From the NCBI GenBank assembly GCA_944739405.2, contig OX123187.2, positions 79,344,450-79,408,449 on the forward strand: DNA of 64,000 nucleotides, in the 5' to 3' direction. Below the pieces are notes generated by a model. It worked only from the letters and a program-made list of their open reading frames with translations, was not told the DNA's origin and ran no database searches. Made by a program: the position numbers and the translations under genes. This stretch comes from Euclidia mi (taxonomy: Eukaryota; Arthropoda; Insecta; Lepidoptera; Erebidae). Of this stretch, positions 30,288-41,612 are shown piece after piece; position 1 is the first letter of the stretch; every line of letters starts with the position of its first letter.

Positions 30288-30890
30288 TATATATATTTAG
30301 ATTCTTCATAAAGTTTCCGACAGATTGGTGTATAAATATCCTTTCGTAATTATACATTTTAATCATAAAACTGCTGAAAATAAAGAAGGAAAAAAAAAAT
30401 CGAATATAACGGTCGACCGATTTCCGGCCTCTCGCCAGTCAGGCACTTTTTTGACGCGGCCGAATCCCGGCCTCTCACCAGTCACGTAGCTAATTAGTCA
30501 CGGTAAATCGACACGTCTGATACAGTGCGGACAGAACCAATTATACCTTCGGTTAAGTCAGACATTTGAGACAAAGGGTGGCCACACTTGCGTATATTGG
30601 TGTTAATGAAGGGAATTTGCGGACGGCACTGATTCGAAGAGGTGAAACGGTAATATCGCTTCGGTATTCGAACTTTAACGGATGCTCCAAAATTAACAAA
30701 GAGTTGGATTGTTCCATAAACCGATTTTAGTCTTTTTTAATTTCGTAATTCTTTTATGTTCTTTTCAGTTACAATTTTGCGTTAATTTCGTACATCATTA
30801 ACATAAGCTTCAAGATATTGCATATATTTTTTTTAAACTGAGTTGAACTTTTATTTGCATTAACCACGTGCAGTACCTTTTTTATTTTTT
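30288..30890. other. No gene; short duplicated motif
   Basis: AT-rich except 30406-30486, where CCGGCCTCTC plus GCCAGTCA-like sequence appears twice (ATTTCCGGCCTCTCGCCAGT and AATCCCGGCCTCTCACCAGT). Nothing coding. Confidence 0.45.
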
Positions 30891-30892
30891 AT

Positions 30893-31620
30893 TTACGTGG
30901 TGGAAAATCCCTTCGGAACTCCGACTCTTGGGAAATGAGAGCCGGAGTATGTGGTGTACCACTAAAAACCACCTCGACTTTCTCATGTACCTGTGTGTCG
31001 GAGGGTCGGGTATCGCCGAAGCATTCGTCGCAACCCCCCGACGCGTATTGACCCGCCAGATAGTCAGGAGGGCCCCGAACAAATCCCCCTTGGCGGCGGA
31101 TGAAGGTGTTAGGCTCCGCCACCAAAACACGCAGCGGCCGCAGAGGATAGGGAGGACGGCAACGCAACACCGCATCTCCTCTTCCTCTGCGGACCCACCG
31201 CGACGCAACAATGGTGCGTTTGGTTGCGGGAGATAGGGCGCGCGGCAACGCAATACCGACAAGCCTCTCCTGCCGCGACCGTATCCAACTGTTTGTTTTG
31301 TTTTTCGTGTGAGTGTGTGGCCAACTCTGGTGTCGGAGTTTTCAGACCGCCCAAAGGCCTCCGACATGGCCTAACGACCCTTATCCATAGACAAGAGCCG
31401 GGACCGACAGCTTTACGTGCCCTCCGAAGCACGGTAGCGCTCAGATGAAAATGCCACACACGGTCACCCATCCAACTGGTAACCTGTGCAAGCGTTGCTT
31501 AACTTTGCCGATCTGTTACGAACGGCAAGCCAAGTCTCGCTATGAGCGCTACCGTATCCGACTGCGAGGGACAGACAGTTCTGTCTGTATTTTGCACGTG
31601 CAGCATAATTATTTATTTAT
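30893..31620 (-). repeat. SINE-like repeat with a 5S rRNA-like promoter region
   Basis: On the minus strand a 5S-like segment (31452-31526) is followed by GTGCTTCGGAGGGCACGTAA and AGCTGTCGGTCCCGG, then a GC-rich body, then an A/T-rich tail near 30893. The GCACGT-AAGCTGTCGGTCCCGG core also occurs in the SINE at 47218-47262. The four overlapping open frames here (both strands) are artefacts of GC-rich composition. Confidence 0.55.
31452..31526 (-). promoter_or_regulatory. 5S rRNA-like internal promoter segment
   Basis: The minus strand reads AAGTTAAGCAACGCTTG, then GGTTACCAG, then TTGGATGGGTGACCG. This matches the internal control region of eukaryotic 5S rRNA (AGTTAAGCAACG, TTGGATGGGTGACCG) in order and spacing. 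It is probably the polymerase III promoter of the SINE. It is not a complete 5S gene. Confidence 0.65.
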
Positions 31621-31640
31621 TATTTTTTTATTTTAAATTT

Positions 31641-31860
31641 ATTTTATAGTCTCACGCCTATATAGTAGGCAGAGGTGTAAATATTACACCCACATTACGC
31701 CATGAATTTTCTTAGGTCCCACGTAATAGGGGGCGAGCCTATTGCCGTTACTCCGGGCTGCTACTGAGAATTCGGAAAATTTGCCCAAGCCGGGAATCGA
31801 ACCTGGGACCTCCGATCAGCAGTCGCATACGCTATCCACTGGACCACGGAAGCAGGTTAT
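31641..31860 (-). repeat. tRNA-derived SINE, family S3, full length
   Basis: On the minus strand: CTTCCGTGGTCCAGTGGATA (A box), GGTCCCAGGTTCGATTCCCG (B box), a body with TATTACGTGGGACCTAAG, and the 3' end CTGCCTACTATATAGGCGTG plus AGACTATA. That 3' end resembles the tail of the RTE-2 LINE at 51500-51535. A 5'-truncated sense copy is at 5822-6335. Confidence 0.85.
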
Positions 31861-31862
31861 TT

Positions 31863-32340
31863 TTTATATATAACAAAATTAAATTAATTTGGAATAAAAC
31901 AATTATAACTACTTAAATACTACTACAAAAATTACTAAAATTACTAAAATTCAATTAAAATATTAAAACCACGCGCAATAATTTCTAGAAGATAATATGT
32001 CTTCTGATAAAGATGTGTCAATGTGGCGTTCAAATAACCAGCAGGGAGCTTTATAAATAGACTTTAGTGCCACAGATTTCACAGCGCTGTTTCTATTTAT
32101 CAAAGTGGCAAACATGCCTATAATAAACAGTTTAGTTAAACTTACCTAATACTTAGTGTAGATTGTTTTATAGGGAAGGGAAGGGAGCGAAACATTTAAT
32201 GTTGACCGTGCGAGTTTGTGTTCCATCAAGAGATTGGAACAGAGAATATTATTTATCACGCAGCGACTTCCATGTATAAGATTTATAATGAGGTTCAACA
32301 CGACGTATAACATTTCATAGTAGGTACAATTTCTAATATC
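31863..32340. other. No gene recognised
   Basis: AT-rich spacer without identifiable features. Confidence 0.5.
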
Positions 32341-32525
32341 TACACTAATATAATAAAGCTGAAGAGTTTGTTCGTTTGTTGGTTGAAGGCGCTTATTTCA
32401 GTAACTACTTGTCTGATTTGAATAACTCTTTTGTGTTAGGTAGCACATTTATTTAGGAAAGCTATCGGCTATATATAATTTCAATATGAGCCACGGTTGC
32501 GGAGCAACAGCGCGGGTGTAACGGC
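32341..32525 (+). repeat. Common lepidopteran dispersed repeat (possibly Helitron-derived)
   Basis: AATATAATAAAGCTGAAGAG, TTTGTTCGTTTGTTGG, CTTATTTCAGTAACTACTTG and AAGCTATCGGCTATATATAA recall a repeat abundant in moth and butterfly genomes that I associate with non-autonomous Helitrons. No TC/CTRR termini were confirmed. The 60-codon frame at 32497-32679 is not supported as a gene. Confidence 0.45.
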
Positions 32526-33179
32526 GTGCTCATCTAGTCATGTATACAATTGTTTACTATTCATAATTATAGCCAGTCGTCTAAAGCAAGAAATGAACAG
32601 ACGAAACTTCTGTCGTTATTATGTTCGTGTTGTCTGTGACTTAATATTAAATATCTATTTAGCTAGAATTATATGCTAAGTTTCCGTCAAGTAAGAGATG
32701 TTTCAAAGACATATTAGGTACTATAAAATAAAAGATTTTTTGTTTCACATTTGCTTGTCTTTGCTGAGCTAAAGGAATTAAATAATTTATAATTGATATT
32801 CATGGTTATGAAATAGTGACATCGGGGTTAAGACTTCATTACGCACGCTAGTTAGTATTACGCATAGGGAAACATTTACCCTTCTTATGTCTCTTATTAG
32901 TCCGTGAATACACCCCTTGGCACAAGGAAAATTGACAACAACATAATAATCAGTCACTATTAATGGCATGTCCGAACCAACTGTTGGGTACTCAAGATTG
33001 GACGTAGAACGAATGCTAAAGTGTTCAATTCCAAAATTTTTCTTCAAGCTATCAATATAGGGACGAACGTCTTACTCTTTACGATCGGGAAGACATGCAA
33101 ACCACGTCATGATATTTTATTTATCATAATCTCAATCCATACCCTAAGGATAACCTTTAAGTGTATTAGAGACACGAAG
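32526..33179. other. No gene recognised
   Basis: One 86-codon minus frame (32787-33047) resembles nothing known. Otherwise AT-rich spacer. Confidence 0.45.
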
Positions 33180-33330
33180 AAGCAGCGATAGCCTAGTAGA
33201 TATACCAACATAATGCCATACAGAGGGAATCGGGTTCGAACCTACGACGCACACCACTGACTTTTCGAAGTAATGTGGAGAGCACTTTAATTCGTTAAAT
33301 TGTTATTCCACACTGGACTGCAAGTCTCTT
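33180..33330 (+). repeat. tRNA-headed SINE fragment (S2/47098 type)
   Basis: AGCAGCGATAGCCTAGTAGA and GGGTTCGAACC give A- and B-box-like motifs. ACTGACTTTTCGAAGTAATG parallels AATGACTTTTCGGAGTTATG of the SINE at 47098. The 3' part is lost. Confidence 0.65.
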
Positions 33331-33678
33331 CTTCAAGAAGTGCCGCCGTATATATATATGTAGGTTTGTCCTAAACATCGTAGAGAGCGTAATATGAAAG
33401 TAACTGAGAAATATTATGTATTCAGAAAGCAAGGAAATAGCCGAATAATCTGAGTAAATAGTGGGTAATTTTCAAAGAATTGCTTTAGTGACTTTTACTC
33501 GCGAAAATACACCAATTTTAAGGCAATGAAATTGATTTGTTTTATTTACAGAAATATTTCAATACAATTGAATTAAAACTAATTATAACTAAGTGGCTAT
33601 TTACGCATAAATTAAAAACAATAATTTCTATACTTATATAACTAATAAGAGCAATACATAAAAAAGTAAAAGCAAAAT

Positions 33679-35460
33679 TTAAAGGGCGTCATGGAAATCC
33701 TCCACATCACCATCAATTAGAAGCGTGACCAGAATGCTGGCAGCATTGCCAAGTTGTATATCTTTTGTACCAAATACAGGCCAGCCTGTCACGAGAGGCA
33801 TCAACTAGTCACTTTGAAAGATCTCTAAAAGGAGATCTTGCACTTGGACGCCATGGTCCCAACGTTTCGACTCCAAACGGCTCAAATGCATAACCCGCTA
33901 CTAGATTTATGTATTTGCGCCGTTTGAGAGTCTCCGCTGAAGCAGCAGCAGCGCCCGCACAACCCGCTGGACTAGGAAGATGAGATGGCGCAAGGGTGTC
34001 GACACACGTTGCGTCCCACCCCAAAGGCCTACCCAGCTTCCATGGCAGTAAAGACATACAAAGGTTCAAGGTGGGCTGGAACGCCAGCGGTGACATGAGC
34101 CCGGCGAAGTATGTCATTGAGTTTGGCGTGTCGTAAAATACGACCTGCACTCCTGCTGCATAACAGACTATGGTGACCAAGGCTGTCGACAGCCTCTCCA
34201 CAGTGACAGCGATGTGGAAAAACACATGGCGCACCTAAACGAAGGCAAGAAGCAATGAGGGAAATCGTATCGTCCAACATGGTATCTATGTTGGACGATG
34301 GCAGTGCCTGAAGCCAAAGCCCCGACTCCCACTCTCCCACAGTTAGCAAACGAGCACGCTCTGGACAGCATTGGACGACGTACTTAAGAGATTTTCTCGT
34401 ACCACGCTGCAAAGCGGCCCGTCCCACTGCCTCTGAGAAGATGGGATTCGGGGTAACTCGGTGCTTAGACAAGCCATTCTCCAAGCATTCATGGCATCGA
34501 TCTTACACGGCACCTCAGGATCGACCAGTGTGGGTGGTAAAATTTTCCTGGTCAATTTCTCAGTACTGTGGACCGAGGACAGGAATGCTGATAAGCTTAC
34601 GTCGGAAATGAAACGCCAAGGCCGCCCAGGCGTACAGGCAAAGACGCCTGTGGCCACACTCGGTCGTTTAGGGCCAGATTGAGAATTTTGCTTTGAGGAA
34701 TTTGTATAAGTTTTTCAATTTGGGCGAGTGCAGATGGGTTATTCCAAAAGGGGAAAGATCTAAGAGCCTGTCTAAATTTTGGCACGAAAAAAGACAATAC
34801 TTGATAATAGTAAAAGCCGAATGCATATTAATTTTGAATAACCTGTCTGAAATATCACTAATATTTTGATTTTTTTTCCTGAATAAATGAATCGAAACCT
34901 CCGTCTAATATTGGGGACCCAAGGAGGCGAAGAACACTTTTTTCAACGTTAGTAATATTTGGAGCCAGATGTTGTAATTTAGAAAGTATAATATCGGATT
35001 TGTCTAAGTTATCGTTAATGAAAATTTCGCATTTACTAGGATTAAGTTCTAGGCCAATGGATAAAAATTTCGACTTTAGCAGTGCCAGATCTTGATAAGT
35101 TTATCAAGATCTGGCACTTCTAAAGTCGAAATAGAAATAGATAGTAGATACAGTTGTATCTACATCATCTCCAAGGGTTCCATCATCTAGGTACCAGATG
35201 TTAAATTTTGATTTTAGCTGATTGATAATTGGGTGAAAGGTCGCGCTAAAGATTAGTGGTCCAAGCGGATCGCCTTATTGACAGCCAACGGCGGATTCCA
35301 AAACATTTTCCTTATATATCAATTTTGAAGGGTGCCTGTAACACTGCGAAAGAAAACTGAAAATTTCGGGTGCTTTGTTTGGTATAAACAACATCAGTCC
35401 ATTTGCGACATAAAATTGTATGATCGATACAAACCGCAAGTTTTTGAAAAAATGGGTCAT
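33679..35460 (-). pseudogene. LINE with YLDDG RT and putative restriction-like endonuclease, C-terminal half
   Basis: Reading down from 35460: KAPEIFSFLSQCYRHPSKLI, GDPLGPLIFSATFHPIINQL, FNIWYLDDGTLGDD (catalytic YLDD), LLKSKFLSIGLELNPSKCEI, then PVRLGGLGV. A CxC...H...C zinc motif (CHCGEAVDSLGHHSLLC) follows, then GRPLGWDATCVDTLAPSHLP, LKRRKYINL, FEPFGVETLGPW and LGNAASILVTLL to a stop at 33679-33681. The CCHC plus D-rich block near the C-terminus recalls the restriction-like endonuclease of R2/R4-type LINEs, but the clade is not assigned. There are several frameshifts, a small inverted duplication (35068-35131) and a 5' truncation near 35460. Confidence 0.7.
35068..35131. repeat. Near-perfect hairpin inside the LINE
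   Basis: 35068-35098 and 35101-35131 are reverse complements over 31 bp with one mismatch and a 2-base centre. The right-hand copy is extra relative to the LINE reading frame, so it arose by local inverted duplication. Confidence 0.85.
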
Positions 35461-35477
35461 TTTATTAGGGCCGGCTC

Positions 35478-35832
35478 TGACTGACGGTATGGCATGGCAC
35501 GGCGCGGCACGGCATGTTTCGGTAGCCCGAAGGACGCTTCGGTATGCCGCGGCATGTTGTGACGTGCCGCGGCATGCCGCGTCATACCGAAGTGTCCAAT
35601 TGACTGTAATTTAGTATTAATAGCACTTCTTGCTGAAGATGAAGAAAGACGAATACAAACTGATACGTTGAAGAGAAAAAAATTCTGGGTACATAATTTA
35701 TGGAGAACAAGATTTACTAACGGTGAATTCAGCAACTTATTTAATGATTACGCCGTGGCATACTGTGGGACGCGCCGTGGCATACCGCGGCGTACCGCAG
35801 TACGCTACGGCGTGCCGCGGCGTCCCACGATA
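35478..35832. repeat. Degenerate GGCATGCCG-type short repeats
   Basis: Two GC-rich clusters (35478-35600 and 35748-35832) of units such as CGCGGCATGCCG and CGTGGCATACCG lie in AT-rich DNA, with further pieces at 35918-35950. There are many short internal palindromes. No coding potential. Confidence 0.65.
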
Positions 35833-35950
35833 TGATTGTATCGAAATAAAGTAAAATGAATTCTTAACTCATTGAAATAAGGATAAAAATAACTTAATCA
35901 GAAATAAAATCCTTTGCCATGCCATGCCGTGCCGCGACGACAGTGCGTGC

Positions 35951-36200
35951 CAGCTACTCAGTATAATAAAAAGTCTAGATAGTTCATTCCGGTATACCCA
36001 TACCATAAAAATATTCTTTGGTCTAGTCTAGTCAGTTCGTTCCGGTTACACGCATCTAGAAAATTTGAAGTTTGGCTCTCGCTTTGGAACTTAAAATCTT
36101 AGGCACGTACATATCTGTAAACTGTAGCGTGCACAAGTCACGGATAAATACTAGAATACCAGTGAGTTATGAGATAACGTGCTCCTAGCTCAGTGAAATC
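35951..36200. other. No gene recognised
   Basis: AT-rich spacer. Confidence 0.45.
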
Positions 36201-36302
36201 TAGAAATATGTTGCATCGCTACATAAGTCAAGACTTTTGTAGCGATGCAATATAATATTTCTATCTTATATACAGTTATACAACTATAACTGTACATAAG
36301 AT
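36201..36302. repeat. Two adjacent hairpins
   Basis: First: 36201-36229 with 36232-36263, around TTGCATCGCTAC, with a few mismatches and a 3-base bulge. Second: 36263-36280 with 36285-36302, 18-bp arms with one mismatch and loop CAAC. They lie directly upstream of an RTE-2 scrap. Confidence 0.8.
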
Positions 36303-36305
36303 ATT

Positions 36306-36360
36306 GAAAGAAGAGTTAATGCAGGTAATAGAGTGAATGGAGCTCTGAAGGCGTTTATAA
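36306..36360 (+). repeat. RTE-2 scrap of about 55 bp
   Basis: GAAAGAAGAGTTAATGCAGG, TAATAGAGTGAATGGAG and CTCTGAAGGCGTTTA match 50950-51002 of the RTE-2 ORF (RRVNAGNCVNEALKAF). It is an isolated fragment. Confidence 0.75.
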
Positions 36361-37239
36361 ACTTATAATTATTATTTTTTTGGTAATCATAAAAGAACAA
36401 CGTTTTCTTTCAAAGCTGATCCGTGAGGCTTTTGAAATTAAAAAACATCCTAATTTTATTAGAATTTTACTCCAGTTTCAGACTCTGTCATCTGTGTAAT
36501 GATACCCAAGAAGACATCAGGACACTGAGCTCATTCTGCGTAAATAGTAAGAAAGAACTTCTACATATCTACAAGACAAAGACAAATGTCACCTCAGCTT
36601 TCCGTGACCGCAGTCCTAGATGTAGTTGTAGAATGTTCTTTGTAGATCATTTGGTTTAAATATAATCTCAGTTGAACCAAAATAATTAGGTATGACTAAG
36701 GATAAAACCTGTAAACTTTAGTATAACCATAGATAAATATAATACTTTACAGTACAGATGCCGCAAGTCGTCCATAAAAATTGGCCACGTTAGATCCTTA
36801 ATATTAGACCTTTATTTTTATAAGTACTTGTTAATACCGTAAATAATACAACAGATGGCGCTAGCGACGAAAAAATGGGAGTCGATGGTAGCGACATCTT
36901 ACGTCTCATTTTGTAAGCAATGTTATTTTAAATTAAAAAGAAGAGATGGCGCTATAATAAAAAAGCATTCTGTCTAAAATGTAGAAATATTATGATATTT
37001 CACCTTGTCACCCAAGTGTGCCTCATTTCAAGGTTATAACACGATCAACCGATCTAGTAGGTACCTACCTATTTTACGTATGTACCGGTGGCGTTAAAAC
37101 ATCTTGCGATATTTTTATGACTTCGTGTCTTTCCGTTCAAAATTTGGAATGCACTTTGTACACTGTTCCATAAAGCTGATATTTGACATACTTACGTAAG
37201 TTTGGTGGCTATGTTACGGTAACATTGAAATGGTGCAGT
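36361..37239. other. No gene recognised
   Basis: The 78-codon frame at 36423-36659 shows no family resemblance. Otherwise AT-rich spacer. Confidence 0.45.
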
Positions 37240-38372
37240 GATGAATGACCTTGTGAATGCACCTTGGTCTGATGATGAAGCCGGGAAGATGGTTACAGGA
37301 ACTTCTAAACTACATATTATGATAAACTACTCGTGTTTGGGCTCGTTTGAATTGACTTGACAAAACCTATGACCTTGTGAGGTTGCCTTGGTCTGATGAT
37401 GAAGCCGGAAGATGGTCACAGGAACTCCTAAACTACACGTGATAAACTAGTAGTGTTTGGGCTCATTTGAATAGACTTGACAAAACCTATGACCTTGTGA
37501 GGTTGCCTTGGTCTGATGATGAAACCGGAAGGCAGTCACAGGAACTCCTAAACTACACATGATAAACTAGTAGTGTTTGGGCTCGTTTGAATAGACTTGA
37601 CAAAACCTATGACCTTGTGAGGTTGCCTTGGTCTGATGATGAAGCCGGAAGGTGGTCACAGGAACTCCTAAACTACACATGATAAACTAGTCGTGTTTGG
37701 GCTCGTTTGACAAGACTTGACAAAACCTATGACCTTGAGAGATTGCCTTGGTCTGATGATGAAGCCGGAAGGTGGTCACAGGAACTCCTAACTACACATG
37801 ATAAACTAGTCGTGTTTGGGCTCGTTTGACAAGACTTGACAAAACCTATGACCTTGTGTGGTTGCCTTGGTCTGATGGTGAAGCCGGAAGGTGGTCACAG
37901 GAACTCCTAAACTACACATGATAAACTAGTAGTGTTCGGGCTCTTTTGAATAGATTTGACAAAACCTATGACCTTGTGAGGTTGCCTTGGTCTGATAATG
38001 AAACCGGAAGGTGGTCACAGGAACTCCTAAACTACACATGATAAACTAGTAGTGTTTGGGCTCGTTTGAATAGATTTGACAAAACCTATGACCTTGTGAG
38101 GTTGCCTTGGTCTGATGATGAAGCCGGAAGGTGGTCACAGGAACTCCTAAACTACACATGATAAACTAGTCGTGTTTGGGCTCGTTTGACAAGACTTGAT
38201 AAAACCGACAAAACCTATCACCTTGTGAGGTTGCCTTGGTCTGATGATGAAGCCGGCAGGTGGTCACTGAAACTCCTAAACTACACATGAGAAATAGTAG
38301 TGTTTGGGCTAGTTTGAATAGACTTGACAAAACCTATGACCTTGTGAGGTTGCCTTGGTCTGATGGTCGGTG
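37240..38372 (+). repeat. Minisatellite, about 120-bp unit, 9-10 copies
   Basis: Units recur at 37262, 37381, 37501, 37621, 37741, 37861, 37981, 38101, about 38229 and 38348. Each contains CCTTGGTCTGATGATGAAGC, GGAACTCCTAAACTACACAT and GTGTTTGGGCTCGTTTG. Most are 120 bp; one is 119, one about 128 owing to a short repeat, and the last is cut at CTGATGGTCGG. No frame stays open across units. Neighbouring units are more alike than the outer ones. Confidence 0.95.
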
Positions 38373-38990
38373 GTCCCAGGGTCTGTGGTGCATGCTACAG
38401 ATAATATAATAGGTACATTACTATACTAGGTGGTGCTTTCCTTTGAGTTCTGCTTCGTGAAAATTGTTATTCTTTATTTGTATTATTATATTCTGAATTA
38501 AATTGGTATTCAGGCGAAATTAATGTAACCTAAATGGCGAACCCCTGGCGAAGCGAACGTCGAGATTGCAAAAGGGGAATAGGTAGGTAACTATTTAAAT
38601 GTAGAAATGAAACAACAGTTCATTTTATTTTTTTATTTATGAAACCATGATACCTCGTCAACTAACAAAAAATCTTGCAAAAACGTTGGAATTTTTTCTC
38701 TTCAACTTTCACGGGAACGAGGTCGCGCGCAAAAGCTAGTCATTACAATTGGTTTATTAATTCGGCCTTACAAGCAAGTTATGCAAACGTGCAAGTTAGT
38801 TATTTAGATAATTAACTCAAATCCACATGTTGGCAAATTAATATTTTTAAATTGATAAATTAGGTCGTTTTTTATTCCTCCATTAAAGTGGATAAACAGA
38901 ATTAGATAAAAAACTAAATTTAACTATTATAAAATCATTTATTTTGTAGGATTCGTAATTTTGAAGCTGATTGTAACGATTTTTTTTTAA
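38373..38990. other. No gene recognised
   Basis: AT-rich spacer. Confidence 0.45.
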
Positions 38991-39205
38991 ATACTTGCAA
39001 CACTTTCAAAGTATTTCTTACTTGAATTAAACGTACGCGATCGCGCCTCGCGTTTTGCCGATCCACGATCGTAACGGAGTACTTTTACTTTCATGGGATA
39101 TTATTCCTTACCGCCATACATTTACGGAACTTTGTCGCGCAAAACACTAATATATTTGCAACACTTTCAAAGTATTTTTTACTTGAACGTACGCGAACAC
39201 GTTTC
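38991..39205 (+). repeat. Two direct copies of a diverged repeat unit
   Basis: TTGCAACACTTTCAAAGTAT, TTACTTGAA and ACGTACGCGA occur at about 38994-39042 and again at 39157-39202. Between them lies TTCCTTACCGCCATACATTT and ACGGAACTTTGTCGCGCAAA, which recurs in the hairpin at 41613-41749. Confidence 0.7.
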
Positions 39206-41612
39206 GCGTATTACGGACTCCCGACCGTAACGTAGTAGGGTAAATACGCTAAATGTCGGCATCCTTACGGTTTTTCTGTTTTGGAATCGGTCTGGCACCA
39301 TCAATTTGCAACGAAAGGATAGCTTCCGATGCGGTTTTGGATAGTTTGATAAATCTATTTCATGTTTATGGGCATAAGGTTGACATTTCTACTACAAGGA
39401 AAAAGTACTAAGGTTTATATGCGTCGAGAACGAAAAATCCCTAAAGTCGGCCATTCACGGGCCATGGTCGGTCGCGTTTTTCCCAAATATCGGCCGGGTA
39501 TAGGATGTTTTAAATTAAGACGGATAAATATTATTAATATGATTTATTTTGGCAGGAGTCTCACTAAGTATACGTCATTAATCGTATTTGTTTAATAGTA
39601 GGTAAAGTATTTTTTTATTTGCACTTAAATAACGTTAGGTAAGTAGGTATTACAATTTATAACAAAGTAAACATCAAAATAATTATAATTAGAGTAAACA
39701 TCAAAATAATTATAATTAGTTCTGGATATCTTTTCAAAAATAATTCATACCATTTTTGGCCCAGAGTATCATTATTGAATATATTTATATTTTTAAGCTA
39801 CGTAATTAACATGGGTTAAGGTAGCAAGTTCCAAAGAGCAATTTATATCTTATATTTCCATACCATAATAAGCTAATATAAATGTTTTCAATAATATCAA
39901 CTCCTACATTTAAACTTAAATCTTTATATTATAAATAAATAAACGTATAATAAATATTTAATTTTGAGAAAATAAGAAAAGTAATCAGCCTGTATAGTTG
40001 GGCTCGAATTCGAGGCTGGTCGACATTACGATCTTTAATGTTTCTAAAGCCAGCCTCTATTTTGTGTACATTATTTCTCGAGATTCAACTAATATCACCC
40101 TGGCCGGTATTTGGCGATTTAACGTAAAATAGATTTATTTGCCTATATGCGTTGCAAATTCTCTTATTAAGGCAATGGAATTAGTACAATTGGAAATTAT
40201 AAAACAGACTGCATTTACTTTTAGTCGGCCACGGCCGAGAATCCGGTTTTAATTCAAAATTGGTATTCTATTGGCGGCCTCCTATTTTCCCTTAAAACAA
40301 TACGTTAAACATTGAAAAATCTATCTCAAAATATAGTAAAAATCACTAATTACTAATAATAATGCTTAAAACAATAAAAAAAGAATGTCTGACCGTTCTA
40401 ATATCAATCCCCGAAGTGTGGGTATTCACAGCAAGTAAGGTACTTTAAATATGAAATTGACGCTTCGACGGCGCAATCGTTACTGACGCTCAGTGTGCGA
40501 AGAGTGTGTAACGTAATCGGAAAGTAACGGTTGTACATATAGATTATGAACTAAGATTGTAATTCGAGTGGCAAAGGAGAAAGACCAAATACGGCCTGTA
40601 GCGGCCAGAAAGTTGTGAATCGTTGAAATTAAACATATAATTTTTTTAAATTTTACATCTTTTTCGTTTCTTGATATAGTATCGGTGAAAGAATTTAGTT
40701 TTTAAAGATTGATTATTTTGAATAAGCTATGGTAATAGCGGCTGAATGTCTTATGTTGCCAGCATTAAAAATAAAATGAAGTATGGTAGGCAGAAATTGT
40801 TTTAAGGAAATAATATTTTTATTACTATATTAGAAAACAATATATTTTATTTACTTTATAAGTATATTTGTAAAAAGAATCAAGAAATATATAATTTATA
40901 ATACATTCCATAATTATTAATCGGTAAAAATCGTTTTGTTTTTTAATCGATAGTAGAAATATTTTTTCAAACCATTTGCAACACTTTTTTTATCTGTTAT
41001 GTCATTCGTGTTGCTACTGTGTATCGTAAATATTTTGCTCTGATTTATTGGTGTTTTCGTACGGTTTTAATGTAATGTAATTGAATATAAATTCAATAAT
41101 AATGATCAGTACCTTCTACCCATGCTAAGAATATGCAGCGGTGTTTGTGATTGTGGTTAGCTTTTTTGGACGAGTATACATAGTACGAGGTTCCCTAGTA
41201 GGTACACAGGTGATTATTCATTATTATTGGCCACTCTTTATGTAGTTTTTGTTCTTTAAGACGCAAAGACATACTTTTATTTACATCTAGGTATTATATT
41301 TATGTTAAAATTCAATTTTGAGATATATTTAGTTGCGGAATAGTTTCCATTTCAAATATCTCGTATCTTATTTCCACCAAAAGTTATTTAAAAATAAATT
41401 ATACAGGTTAATAGAGTAGTCATTTATCTTAAAAACACACATGGTGTTGTGTTTGGCCGTGCCAGGCCCATAATGTATGGCCAAATGGTACATCTCCTTT
41501 GTAACTTCAATACGTTTTAAATGAACGCAAGCCGAAAATGTGCAGACGGCCGAAGTTTGGGGAGGGGCCGACGTATGGCGTATTTACCCTACAGATACTT
41601 TTATGAAATAAT
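39206..41612. other. No gene recognised; AT-rich spacer
   Basis: Contains a 77-codon frame (39362-39595) without recognisable homology, and a short direct duplication of AACATCAAAATAATTATAAT at about 39670-39719. No RNA gene was seen. Confidence 0.45.

Noticed and set aside
30868..31471. Several overlapping 100-160 codon frames
   Set aside because: They are GC-rich SINE-like repeat sequence open on both strands with no domain similarity.
31452..31526. 5S rRNA gene
   Set aside because: Only the internal control region matches. The 5' and 3' ends of 5S and the paired terminal stem are missing.
36423..36659. 78-codon Cys-containing frame as a small secreted protein
   Set aside because: No signal peptide of normal form, no repeat of the Cys pattern and no homology recognised.
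37262..38372. CTGATGATGAAGCCGG in each minisatellite unit as a hammerhead satellite
   Set aside because: CTGATGA is present, but there is no helix II followed by GAAA and no partner for helix I, so the ribozyme fold is not supported.
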